Of a stretch of 64,000 nt of DNA, positions 8,440 through 16,064 are shown one piece after another; within the stretch, counting starts at the first letter, position 1, and every line of letters starts with the position of its first letter. A program made the translations under genes and the position numbers. Below the pieces are notes generated by a model. The model made no database searches, was not told the DNA's origin, and saw only the letters and a list, made by a program, of their open reading frames with translations. The DNA is from JBFHIJ01 sp963678775. GTDB lineage: Bacteria > Bacteroidota > Ignavibacteria > Kapaibacteriales > UBA2268. Location of the stretch: NCBI GenBank assembly GCA_963678775.2, contig CAXXGR010000010.1, positions 1-64,000 on the forward strand, read 5' to 3'.

Positions 8440-9297
8440 GTGGAAAAAACCTGGACAATCATAGATGTATTAAATTGGGGGAAATCATTTTTCGAAGAGA
8501 AAGATGTAGATTCGCCTAGGTTATCTATGGAACTCATACTGTGCCATGTGCTTGGTTTAGAGAGGATAGACATTTATACACATTTTGACAAACCTTTAAA
8601 CACAAAAGAGCTCGCAGAAATCAAGGATGCTGTGATAGCTAGGGTAAAAGGTAAGCCTGTGCAGCATATTATTGGTAAAACATCTTTTATAGATTACGAG
8701 ATTAAATGCTCTTCTGATGCATTAATTCCGAGACCTGAAACCGAATTGCTAGCAGACTGGGCTATTAGAGATTACTCATCTGCAAATCCCGAAAATATTT
8801 TAGATATAGGCACTGGCAGCGGTTGTGTAGCGATTGCTTTAGCAGCTAGATTTACCGATTCAAAAGTGTTTGCGATTGACATTTCTAATGATGCACTAAA
8901 GCTGGCTAAAGAAAATGCTGATCATAACAAATTGTCAAATATTTATTTTAAGAATGTAAATATTTTAGAAAATACTGCACAGCATAACAAATTTGATATT
9001 ATTGTTTCGAATCCTCCATATATTCCTTTAGTTGAGTACGAAGCCTTAGAGAGAGTAGTCAAAGACTACGAACCAAAAATTTCCTTGACTGATGGAAATG
9101 ATGGCATGACTTTTTATAGAAGATATGCAGATATATTCCAAGATATGCTTACTGATAACGGAAGCTTCTATATTGAAGTTGGACATAATCAGGCAGAGAA
9201 AGTTTCTTTATTATTTAAAGATAAAGGATATCAAGTGGAATGCAGAAAGGATTTAGCAGGAATTTATAGAATGATTAAAGGAAAGAAATGCTGTTAA
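8440..9297 (+). CDS. prmC: Peptide chain release factor N5-glutamine methyltransferase
   Basis: S-adenosylmethionine-dependent methylation of the GGQ glutamine of release factors RF1/RF2. 285 residues with GTG start. The N-terminal helical domain (SPRLSMELILCHVLG) is followed by the Rossmann domain: LIPRPETELL near residue 100, ILDIGTGSGCVAIALA (SAM-binding glycine loop), and the catalytic IIVSNPPYIP near residue 190. No prfA neighbour is present, which is unusual for gammaproteobacteria but common elsewhere. 165 non-coding bases follow before the STAS gene. Confidence 0.95.
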   Translation: MEKTWTIIDVLNWGKSFFEEKDVDSPRLSMELILCHVLGLERIDIYTHFDKPLNTKELAEIKDAVIARVKGKPVQHIIGKTSFIDYEIKCSSDALIPRPETELLADWAIRDYSSANPENILDIGTGSGCVAIALAARFTDSKVFAIDISNDALKLAKENADHNKLSNIYFKNVNILENTAQHNKFDIIVSNPPYIPLVEYEALERVVKDYEPKISLTDGNDGMTFYRRYADIFQDMLTDNGSFYIEVGHNQAEKVSLLFKDKGYQVECRKDLAGIYRMIKGKKCC

Positions 9298-9461
9298 GAC
9301 AGTGTAAAGTTAAAGTTAAGCCACCAGGAATGTGGAAAAAAATCGTTCTAAATGTATAGTAAATAGAGAAATAATTATGCTTTTTTAGAAATTATTTTAT
9401 AGTTTTGGAAACTGTATGACTTATATATGGCAAATTGTGTTTTTTACACTAAGGTAAACGT

Positions 9462-9806
9462 ATGTCGCAAGTAAAAATTGAACAACAAATCGGTGGCGCA
9501 GTCCTATCGCTGAGCGGACAGTTCTTAGGTGGCGAAGAATCCGATCAACTCAAAAATGCATTGAAAGAGCTTTCTGATCTAGACACTAAAAAGTTAGTGA
9601 TTGATTTGAAAAACACTAAATATCTAAATTCTACTGCTTTAGGTATTTTGATTTCCGCACACACTAATTTTGTAAAAAGAGATGGAAAAATTGTGCTGGC
9701 TAACATCAGCAAATCCATTGAAAATATCTTTGTTATTACAAAATTAACGGTAGTATTCAATATTGCCCAGTCTGTCGAAGAAGCAATTAAATCTTTGTCT
9801 AATTAA
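9462..9806 (+). CDS. STAS-domain protein (anti-anti-sigma factor-like)
   Basis: Small cytoplasmic STAS domain of 114 residues, full length for the SpoIIAA/RsbV type. Visible features are IGGAVLSLSGQFLGGEESDQL, KLVIDLKNTKYLNSTALGILI (the phosphorylatable loop, with Ser then Thr after Asn, near residues 56-58) and VFNIAQSVEEAIKSL at the end. Such proteins bind anti-sigma factor kinases or act as localisation or assembly switches. No RsbW/SpoIIAB kinase or PP2C phosphatase is nearby. It is 19 bases upstream of exbB in the same direction, so it may be co-transcribed with the Exb-Ton genes. Its partner is unknown. Confidence 0.85.
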   Translation: MSQVKIEQQIGGAVLSLSGQFLGGEESDQLKNALKELSDLDTKKLVIDLKNTKYLNSTALGILISAHTNFVKRDGKIVLANISKSIENIFVITKLTVVFNIAQSVEEAIKSLSN

Positions 9807-9825
9807 TATAATAGTGAGAGGTGTT

Positions 9826-10608
9826 ATGAAAAACCTATTTAATGTTCTAGTGATTGTGCTATCGCTGGCTGTCTCTGCGTTGTTCTATCAGTTTATCATG
9901 GGTAGTGCTGATAACTTTAATGACCCTGAAACAAAACATGAACCAAAACCTGGTAACATGCTTGGTACTATCTATACTGGTGGTCCTCTTGTAGCTCTTT
10001 TGCTTTCTTTTGTACTTATCTCTGTTACGTTTACTATCGAACGTCAGCTTGTGATGTCTAAAGCTAAAGGTAAAGGCGCCCCGGAAAAGTTTATCAAAGA
10101 AGTTACTACTTTGTTAGAACAAGGGCAATTAGATGCAGCATTAGATGCTTGCGAATCTCAACGCGGATCAATGGCTAGCGTACTTCGCTCTGCTATCGCT
10201 CGTTTCAAAGAAATCGAAAGCGATAACGAATTTTCTTCTGAAAAGAAAATTTCTGAAGTACAAAGAGCTATTGATGAGTCTATGAACTTGGAAACTCCTC
10301 TATTGGAAAAAAATCTTGTATTCCTTTCAACTGTAGCATCTATTTCTACTATGGTTGGTCTTTTGGGTACAACTCTTGGTATGATTCGTGCGTTCTCTGC
10401 ACTTGCTGAATCAGGCACAGTGTCTGCAACTCAGTTGTCAATCGGTATCTCTGAAGCACTTTACAACACTGCCGGTGGTTTGATTGGTGCGATTATCTCT
10501 ATTGTTGCATATAACTTCTTTACAACAAAAGTAGATAACTTCGTATACATGATTGACGAAGCAATTTTGAACGTTACTCAAATCTTTACTGCAAGAATCA
10601 AAAAATAA
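9826..10608 (+). CDS. exbB: MotA/TolQ/ExbB proton channel family protein (ExbB)
   Basis: Inner-membrane proton channel subunit that, with ExbD, powers TonB. 260 residues from the ATG at 9826, which has GAGAGGTG just upstream. Hydrophobic segments lie near residues 5-25, 45-65, 165-190 and 205-235. The last pair contains STVASISTMVGLLGTTLGMIRAF and the ALYNTAGGLIGAIISIVAYN stretch typical of ExbB/TolQ. Two exbD genes and tonB follow, which decides ExbB over TolQ or MotA. An extra N-terminal hydrophobic segment before the usual first helix is common in Bacteroidota ExbB. Confidence 0.93.
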   Translation: MKNLFNVLVIVLSLAVSALFYQFIMGSADNFNDPETKHEPKPGNMLGTIYTGGPLVALLLSFVLISVTFTIERQLVMSKAKGKGAPEKFIKEVTTLLEQGQLDAALDACESQRGSMASVLRSAIARFKEIESDNEFSSEKKISEVQRAIDESMNLETPLLEKNLVFLSTVASISTMVGLLGTTLGMIRAFSALAESGTVSATQLSIGISEALYNTAGGLIGAIISIVAYNFFTTKVDNFVYMIDEAILNVTQIFTARIKK

Positions 10609-10625
10609 TATAGAAGGAGTCTTCT

Positions 10626-11144
10626 GTGCCTAAGATTAAAAAGAAAAGAGTCGGTTTCGTTGTAGATATGACTCCATTGGTAGACATCACATTCCTTTTG
10701 CTAACTTTCTTTATGTTTACTGCAAAGTTTAAAACTGAAGCGGAAAATGAGCAAAAGTTCGTGGTACAAAGACCAGAGGCATCAGCAGATACTTCTAAAG
10801 TGCCCGAGCATAATTTAGCTGTAATTTATGTTTCTATCGATTCTGCTTCGGCTGATACCGTATATCATTACGCTATTACTAATGAAGCTGATAGAGCTAA
10901 AGTTTACACTAATATGTCCGACGCATTGACTCCTGAGCAACAAGAACAAGCGATGCTCAGAGTAGAAAATCTGGATATCTTGGAAACTTTGATAAAGAAC
11001 ACTCGTGCTGCTAATACAAAAACAGAGTTTGCACTGGATGCCGACCATAGAATTGAATTTAAATGGGTCGAGGATGCCATGGAACGTTTAAGACGCGGAC
11101 GTGCAACAGTATTTAACTATGTAACTGAGAAAAAAGGTAGCTAA
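10626..11144 (+). CDS. exbD: ExbD/TolR biopolymer transport protein (first copy)
   Basis: Single-pass inner-membrane partner of ExbB; the transmembrane Asp carries protons. 172 residues. The N-terminus RVGFVVDMTPLVDITFLLLTFFMF holds the key Asp in the conserved TPLVDI segment near residue 20. The periplasmic part is long and loosely conserved. Start is GTG at 10626 with AGAAGGAG about 7 bases upstream. 86 bases separate it from the second exbD. Confidence 0.92.
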   Translation: MPKIKKKRVGFVVDMTPLVDITFLLLTFFMFTAKFKTEAENEQKFVVQRPEASADTSKVPEHNLAVIYVSIDSASADTVYHYAITNEADRAKVYTNMSDALTPEQQEQAMLRVENLDILETLIKNTRAANTKTEFALDADHRIEFKWVEDAMERLRRGRATVFNYVTEKKGS

Positions 11145-11230
11145 TTACTAAAAGCTATTTTACACACTTTGTAACTTTTTTTCGATACATAGTGTCTAAT
11201 TAATATCGATAATATTGAAGGAGATAAATT

Positions 11231-11857
11231 ATGTCTGGTGGCGGTGGTGCCCTCGGTGTAGAACGAAGTAAGAGAGGTAAAGCGTCAAAGCGTAAAAAAA
11301 TGAAACGCGTTGGCTTTACCTTAGATATGACTCCTTTGGTGGATATTACATTTCTGTTGCTGACATTCTTTATGTTTACAACTACTATGGCTGCTCCGCA
11401 GGTTATGGAAATGTCTATTCCGCCGGAATCTCATGAAGATGTTCCTGTAAAAGCGTCTCAACTATTATCTCTTTTTGTTTATCATAATGATATGGGAGAG
11501 GGAAAAGCAAAAGACGAACTATACTGGAGAATTGGAGGAGAAGATATGCTTGAAGCTATAAAGCTTAAAGATGTAAAAGAATTATCTTTTAAAGAAAATA
11601 CTTCAAGTAGGTTAGAAAAACCGAATGATCTAATTTTTGCTTTAAAAGTTGATGCAGATGCTAATTATGGTATAGTAGTAAATATTCTTGATGAACTGAA
11701 TTTGGCTGAATCTTTGATTATGGAAGAGTTTGCGAAAAGAACTGATCCTGAAACCGGGAAAGCTATAAAGAGGGAAAGAAGATTTACTATTGCTAAAATT
11801 ACACCTGAAGAAATGGAAGAATTGCAGAATACGCAAGCGATGGGAGGGGAAGAATAA
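11231..11857 (+). CDS. exbD: ExbD/TolR biopolymer transport protein (second copy)
   Basis: Second ExbD-type subunit, 208 residues, with a Gly-rich then Lys/Arg-rich N-terminal extension of about 30 residues before KRVGFTLDMTPLVDITF. The helix again carries the conserved Asp. Two different ExbD proteins per ExbB are usual in this phylum and probably form a heterodimer in the channel. GAAGGAGAT precedes the ATG. The stop overlaps the tonB start by one base (TAATG), so the two are probably translationally coupled. Confidence 0.92.
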   Translation: MSGGGGALGVERSKRGKASKRKKMKRVGFTLDMTPLVDITFLLLTFFMFTTTMAAPQVMEMSIPPESHEDVPVKASQLLSLFVYHNDMGEGKAKDELYWRIGGEDMLEAIKLKDVKELSFKENTSSRLEKPNDLIFALKVDADANYGIVVNILDELNLAESLIMEEFAKRTDPETGKAIKRERRFTIAKITPEEMEELQNTQAMGGEE

Positions 11858-12639
11858 TGCCAGTTACTGTAATTATGCCTGAACGTCCTACGTATGGTGC
11901 TGTCGAGGTTAAGGAATTAATCAAGAAATATACCATTAGAGGATTTTTATATACTGTTTTAATTTTTGCTTTGGCTATGGGTAGTTACCTTGCTACTGTA
12001 AAAATTGAATCAGGTGGTGGTAGAAAACTTAAAATGGCACCAATCCAAAAAATTAAACTTGATCAATTACCTCCACCTCAATCTGACGCTCCTGTGGAAG
12101 CTCCGCCTCCACAGCAGATGCAAGAGATTGTACACCATGGTCCTGCCTCTCGTGCCGGTACTCCTGTGCCAGTGCCTGATGCAGAGATTACGCCTGATAT
12201 GCAAGAATTTGCTGCTATGGATGAAATGTCCAGAGCATCTGCTGAAGGTGGCGATGGTGAAGATTTAGGTGGTTTTGCTCCCAATATTGATTTTGATGCG
12301 AAAGCTTTAGAAGTGGAAGCTCCGGTAGAAGAACCGGATCCGGATGATTTCATTGCAGTTGAAGAAGAAGCAAGTCTTGACTTGCCTTCTCTTCAAAAAA
12401 TTGTAAAATACCCGGATTTAGCTCGACGTGCTGGTGTTGAAGGTACCGTTTATGTCAAAGTACTTATTGGCAAAGATGGTTCTCCGAAAAAAACCATTAT
12501 CGAAATGAGCGACAATGAGCTTCTAAATAAAGCTGCTCAGGAAGCTGTTATGAAATATCGTGGTTTTACTCCCGGTATTCAAAATGGTCAACCAATTCAG
12601 ATGTGGATTTCAATTCCAATTGAATTCCGTCTAAACTAA
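11857..12639 (+). CDS. tonB: TonB energy transducer
   Basis: Couples the ExbB/ExbD motor to TonB-dependent outer-membrane transporters. 260 residues: short cytoplasmic part, one helix near residues 28-48 (FLYTVLIFALAMGSYLA), a Pro-rich stretch (LPPPQSDAPVEAPPPQQMQ, about 70-88), an acidic linker, and a C-terminal TonB domain from about residue 175. That domain contains YPDLARRAGVEGTVYVKVL, MSDNELLNKAAQEAV, and IQMWISIPIEFRLN. It has no Cys in this domain, unlike the two paralogues downstream. A strong terminator 12 bases after the stop ends the exb-ton unit. Confidence 0.95.
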   Translation: MPVTVIMPERPTYGAVEVKELIKKYTIRGFLYTVLIFALAMGSYLATVKIESGGGRKLKMAPIQKIKLDQLPPPQSDAPVEAPPPQQMQEIVHHGPASRAGTPVPVPDAEITPDMQEFAAMDEMSRASAEGGDGEDLGGFAPNIDFDAKALEVEAPVEEPDPDDFIAVEEEASLDLPSLQKIVKYPDLARRAGVEGTVYVKVLIGKDGSPKKTIIEMSDNELLNKAAQEAVMKYRGFTPGIQNGQPIQMWISIPIEFRLN

Positions 12640-12651
12640 ATTGCTATATCT

Positions 12652-12689
12652 AAGTGCATCGCTTCTATGCGATGCACTTGGTTTTTTTT
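12652..12689 (+). terminator. Terminator of the exbB-exbD-exbD-tonB unit
   Basis: Perfect 11-bp stem AAGTGCATCGC / GCGATGCACTT with a six-base loop, then GG and eight T residues. Confidence 0.95.
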
Positions 12690-12711
12690 ATTAACCTTGA
12701 AATGGCAATGC

Positions 12712-12744
12712 AAAAAGTATAATATAAATCGTATTATACTTTTT
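12712..12744. repeat. Perfect 12-bp inverted repeat, possible second or bidirectional terminator
   Basis: AAAAAGTATAAT (12712-12723) and ATTATACTTTTT (12733-12744) are exact reverse complements around a nine-base loop. It lies 22 bases past the tonB terminator and 52 bases before the next ATG. The A-tract and T-tract at its ends would let it terminate in either direction. An AT-rich operator for the following gene is the alternative. Confidence 0.6.
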
Positions 12745-12795
12745 ATTTTGCTAAATTCAGTAATAATTGTATAACTCAATAAAGAATACTTCTAT

Positions 12796-13077
12796 ATGAG
12801 TGACTCTGTTAAAACTAGAAAGAAATTTGACTCCAAGCTATTAATGAAAGTCATAAATTACTCCCTTAGGTCTTCTATCCTGTTAATCGGAGTTATGTGT
12901 CTACTTGGATTGGTAGAATTTCAAAATATGGATCCTGTAATGCTTAGAGTATTTGGAGTGATTACTATCTTATTCGGAGCTTATAGGCTTTCTATATACC
13001 ACATGATTATGAGAAGACAAGCTATGGAAGAAAGATTTGCTGAGATGCAAAAAAAAAGAGAAAATCTTGATAAATAA
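12796..13077 (+). CDS. Small membrane protein of unknown function, two predicted helices
   Basis: 93 residues; not recognised. A basic cytoplasmic N-terminus (SVKTRKKFDSKLLMKV) is followed by a first helix near 29-43 (SILLIGVMCLLGLVEF), a short loop, a second helix near 50-67 (VMLRVFGVITILFGAYRL), and a charged coiled-coil-like tail (MRRQAMEERFAEMQKKRENLDK). Both ends would be cytoplasmic by the positive-inside rule. It sits alone between the tonB terminator and the TonB-domain paralogues. A role linked to the Exb-Ton genes is possible from position only. Confidence 0.7.
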   Translation: MSDSVKTRKKFDSKLLMKVINYSLRSSILLIGVMCLLGLVEFQNMDPVMLRVFGVITILFGAYRLSIYHMIMRRQAMEERFAEMQKKRENLDK

Positions 13078-13186
13078 TCTATATCAATAATGATGCACAG
13101 TAAGTATATTTTCACGATGGTGCTGATATTCTTTAAATTGTAAAATTAAGTTTATGAATAACGCAAGATGAAAACTATACACTAAT

Positions 13187-14377
13187 ATGATAATATTAAA
13201 AAATATAATAACGCTTGAGATAAAAATACTACTATTGATCATAGTAGTTTGCAATTTAGTGACCTCTAATGTTTTAAGTGCAAAAGAAGACAAGGATACA
13301 ACTTTAAATGTGCTTGACAAAAATAATAATATTGAAGAACCCCCTAATCTTGATTTGAATGAACTAAGTAGCCATGTAATATATCCTGAAATAGCTCGCA
13401 GAGCAGGAATTGAAGGTACTGTGTATGTTATGTGTTTGATTAATGATAACGATAAAATCATAAAAGCTTTTATTAAGTATTCAGACAGTGAACTTTTAAA
13501 CCAGGCTGCATTGGATGCTGTTTGTCTCTGCAAAAGTTGGGAATCTTGTAGGCAATTTGGAGAAAAAATAAAGTGTTGGATTTCAGTACCTATCGAATTT
13601 CGTTTAACTGATGATTATGATACTAATTCTGATTCTAATGTTTCTAAATGGTCAGGTTATAATAGAAATGATGTTCAAACTTACAAAGGCGATACCGTTT
13701 TCATTAGAATGGATAGTTTCGATAAGATCGATAAAGAAGATATAAAACTTGATGCGAATGAATTTGTTTTCTTTGATAAAGAAGTACAGTATGACTATAA
13801 AAACTTTCTATATAATATGGAATATCCGGAAGTAGCGATTTCAAATAATATTTCCGGAACAGTGTATGTAAATTGTCTGATAGGTAGGAATTCAAAAATA
13901 TTAGCAGCATACGTTTCTTCATCAGATCAACTTATTTTAAATACATATGCTTTGAAAGCAGTAGCATCTATTAAAAAATGGGAAGCAGCTGTTTTTGAAG
14001 GTGAGAAAATAGCATCATGGATTTCTATCCCGGTTATGTATTCTTCACTAGACTCTATCGTGGAACTTTCTTTTTACGATAAAGATGAAGTTCAAAACAA
14101 TCCATATCTTTTGGCTACAATAGACAGATTAAATGCCAAGTTTGCCAGTAAAGTGATTTCCGTTTATGATAAAAAGCAGTCTGAGCTAGAATATGAAATA
14201 CAAATTGATGAAAATGGTAGAACAACTGATGTAAAGCTTATCAGCTCGTCAAATGACAATCTTAATAAATATATTACTAATATTATTAAAACACATAAGT
14301 TTATACCCTATGTTTACAGTAGTGGCAAAAGGGCAAAAGCTCTTTTGAAAATACCTATAATATTTGGTGCTAAATAA
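13187..14377 (+). CDS. Secreted protein with three tandem TonB-type C-terminal domains
   Basis: 396 residues. An N-terminal hydrophobic segment of about 30 residues looks like an uncleaved anchor or signal peptide. Three TonB-type repeats follow. Repeat 1 (about 54-140) has YPEIARRAGIEGTVYVMCL and ends in WISVPIEFRL. Repeat 2 (about 202-287) has YPEVAISNNISGTVYVNCL and WISIPVMY. Repeat 3 (about 305-396) is diverged. There is no Pro-rich spacer, so it could not span the periplasm as TonB does. Repeat 1 has five Cys, at positions where the upstream TonB has none (MCLIND, AVCLCKSW, ESC, IKCW), and repeat 2 has one. It is clearly a relative of the tonB and 14.4-kb genes by duplication. Function unknown; a periplasmic adaptor, decoy or scaffold that uses TonB-domain contacts is inference. 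Confidence 0.85.
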   Translation: MIILKNIITLEIKILLLIIVVCNLVTSNVLSAKEDKDTTLNVLDKNNNIEEPPNLDLNELSSHVIYPEIARRAGIEGTVYVMCLINDNDKIIKAFIKYSDSELLNQAALDAVCLCKSWESCRQFGEKIKCWISVPIEFRLTDDYDTNSDSNVSKWSGYNRNDVQTYKGDTVFIRMDSFDKIDKEDIKLDANEFVFFDKEVQYDYKNFLYNMEYPEVAISNNISGTVYVNCLIGRNSKILAAYVSSSDQLILNTYALKAVASIKKWEAAVFEGEKIASWISIPVMYSSLDSIVELSFYDKDEVQNNPYLLATIDRLNAKFASKVISVYDKKQSELEYEIQIDENGRTTDVKLISSSNDNLNKYITNIIKTHKFIPYVYSSGKRAKALLKIPIIFGAK

Positions 14378-14426
14378 TAATATATAATTTTTTATTGAAA
14401 TAAAAGCAATGTTTAGGAAGCTACTC

Positions 14427-14981
14427 ATGAGAAAGAAAATTCTGAAAAAAATATCTAACATAGACAAGTTTAAACATGTCCTGTTTCTTATTTCTTTTAT
14501 TGTAGCTGTCGCTAACACTGCTCAGCTTCAAGCTGATGAAACTAAGTCTGATACCTTGCGTTTTATTGGTAAGAGTCCTATTAAAACTTATGCAGGTGAC
14601 ATTATATTAGTAAACGCACATAAGTATACTGATATAGATAAGGAAGATGCCGATTTAAATACAGATGTTTTTGTTCCTTGTCAAACAGAAGTAAGTCTTG
14701 ATATGGATGAACTATCATCTTATGTGAAATATCCTGATTTAGCTCGTCGTGCCGGCATAACAGGCACTGTTTATGTCAAATGTCTAATAGGTAGAAATAA
14801 TAAACTACTGAAAGTACTTGTAGAAATGTCTGACAACGAATTGTTAAATCAAAGTGCTATAGATGCAGTCTGCAAAGTGCAATCGTGGCAGTCAGCTGTT
14901 CAAAAAGGTGAAAAGGTAGCTATGTGGATTTCAGTACCAATTGAGTATAATCTGACACCAGCAAAAAAGACAGAGAAATAG
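14427..14981 (+). CDS. Single TonB-type domain protein with conserved Cys pair
   Basis: 184 residues from the ATG at 14427, chosen because AGGAAG at 14415-14420 is correctly spaced; an upstream ATG at 14409 would add six residues. A signal peptide or anchor (VLFLISFIVAVANTAQLQA) is followed by about 60 unremarkable residues and one TonB-type domain: LDMDELSSYVKYPDLARRAG, GTVYVKCLIGR, EMSDNELLNQSAIDAVCKV, VAMWISVPIEYNL. The domain is very close to that of the upstream TonB, but two Cys replace Val and Met (KCLIGR and DAVCKV) at positions shared with the preceding gene. It lacks the Pro-rich spacer. It may be a periplasmic relative that binds the same partners as TonB. Confidence 0.85.
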   Translation: MRKKILKKISNIDKFKHVLFLISFIVAVANTAQLQADETKSDTLRFIGKSPIKTYAGDIILVNAHKYTDIDKEDADLNTDVFVPCQTEVSLDMDELSSYVKYPDLARRAGITGTVYVKCLIGRNNKLLKVLVEMSDNELLNQSAIDAVCKVQSWQSAVQKGEKVAMWISVPIEYNLTPAKKTEK

Positions 14982-15146
14982 GGCACTATATTGCTACATA
15001 GACAGATAAGATATGAGCATAGAAAGCACAACTGAAAGTAAGTGAAATAGCTATGCATACTAATGAAATATTTAAAGAGAATTCTATTTGAGATTTTGTT
15101 TTAGCTTAGAGTCTCTATTTAGATATCAATATAAGGAGTTCGAGTT

Positions 15147-16049
15147 ATGAAAAATATACTTATGCTTTTATTACTTAGTTTGATGATTTCTTGCGGAGAT
15201 CAGGCTAAAGATAGTGGAGAAGAAGCTGCAGAATCAATGAACTCCGGTAAAATTACGGTGTACTGTGATGAAAATATATCTCACATAATGGATCAGGCGA
15301 TTGACTTATATGACTCCAAGTATAAAGGTGTAGAGGTCACAAAAGAGTATTTAAATTCTCGTCAGATAATGCAAAAATTACTTTCAGGCGATGCCAGGGT
15401 AGTCATTAATGCAAGGGATTATCTACCAGATGAAGATTCTCTTATGAAAGCCTATCAGGTTGATACACATAAAAAAATGGTAATCGCATCCGATGGATTA
15501 GTATTTTTTACAAAGAAAGAATTTCCTACTGACACTCTATCTGTAGAGCAGATAGAAAAAATGCTTACTTCGGGACTAAATTTGAAAGATGTATATCCTT
15601 TACAGACTGAGCCCGAGTTAGCTTTGCCTGACGTAAACAGCTCTACGTTTTACCATTTATATACCCAAGCTGCTAAAAGTAAAAATATAACTCACAAAGC
15701 TGAGTATTTTCAAAGTGTAGACTCGCTTATTCAGTTTGTAAAAACTAAAAATGCAGTGGGTGTAGCACTAATGTCGCAAGTAGATAGTGATACAACTTTA
15801 AAAATGCTTAGATTGGGATTCACTAACTCTGATAATAAGAGAATTTATCCACAAACTGTGCATCCCGGGTATATAGTGCAAAACAAATATCCGTACAAAG
15901 TAACTTACTACGCGTACCTAAAAGAAGATAGAAGAAATTTACCATTCTGGTTTGCCAGATATATAGAGCAGGACAAAGAAATCCAGCAATATTTCTTAAA
16001 AGCCGGAATATTACCTGAATATGCAAAATTAGTGTTAAAACAAAATTAG
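15147..16049 (+). CDS. PstS-like phosphate-type substrate-binding lipoprotein
   Basis: 300 residues. Lipoprotein signal with lipobox LMISC (Cys at 16), then a periplasmic-binding fold of the PstS family: KITVYCDENISHIMDQAIDLY, KLLSGDARVVINARDYLPDE, MVIASDGLVFFTKKE, VEQIEKMLTSG. In Bacteroidota a PstS-like protein commonly follows the exbB-exbD-tonB genes and precedes a TPR protein, as here, and no Pst ABC transporter genes are adjacent. A role in sensing or presenting an anion to the Exb-Ton system is inference. AAGGAG precedes the ATG. The next gene starts 16 bases later. Confidence 0.85.
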   Translation: MKNILMLLLLSLMISCGDQAKDSGEEAAESMNSGKITVYCDENISHIMDQAIDLYDSKYKGVEVTKEYLNSRQIMQKLLSGDARVVINARDYLPDEDSLMKAYQVDTHKKMVIASDGLVFFTKKEFPTDTLSVEQIEKMLTSGLNLKDVYPLQTEPELALPDVNSSTFYHLYTQAAKSKNITHKAEYFQSVDSLIQFVKTKNAVGVALMSQVDSDTTLKMLRLGFTNSDNKRIYPQTVHPGYIVQNKYPYKVTYYAYLKEDRRNLPFWFARYIEQDKEIQQYFLKAGILPEYAKLVLKQN

Positions 16050-16064
16050 AAGGACTTAGTACTA

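Noticed and set aside
13084..13533. 149-codon minus-strand open frame opposite the triple TonB-domain gene
   Set aside because: It is antisense to a gene with recognisable domains, has no family resemblance, and reflects codon bias of the real gene.
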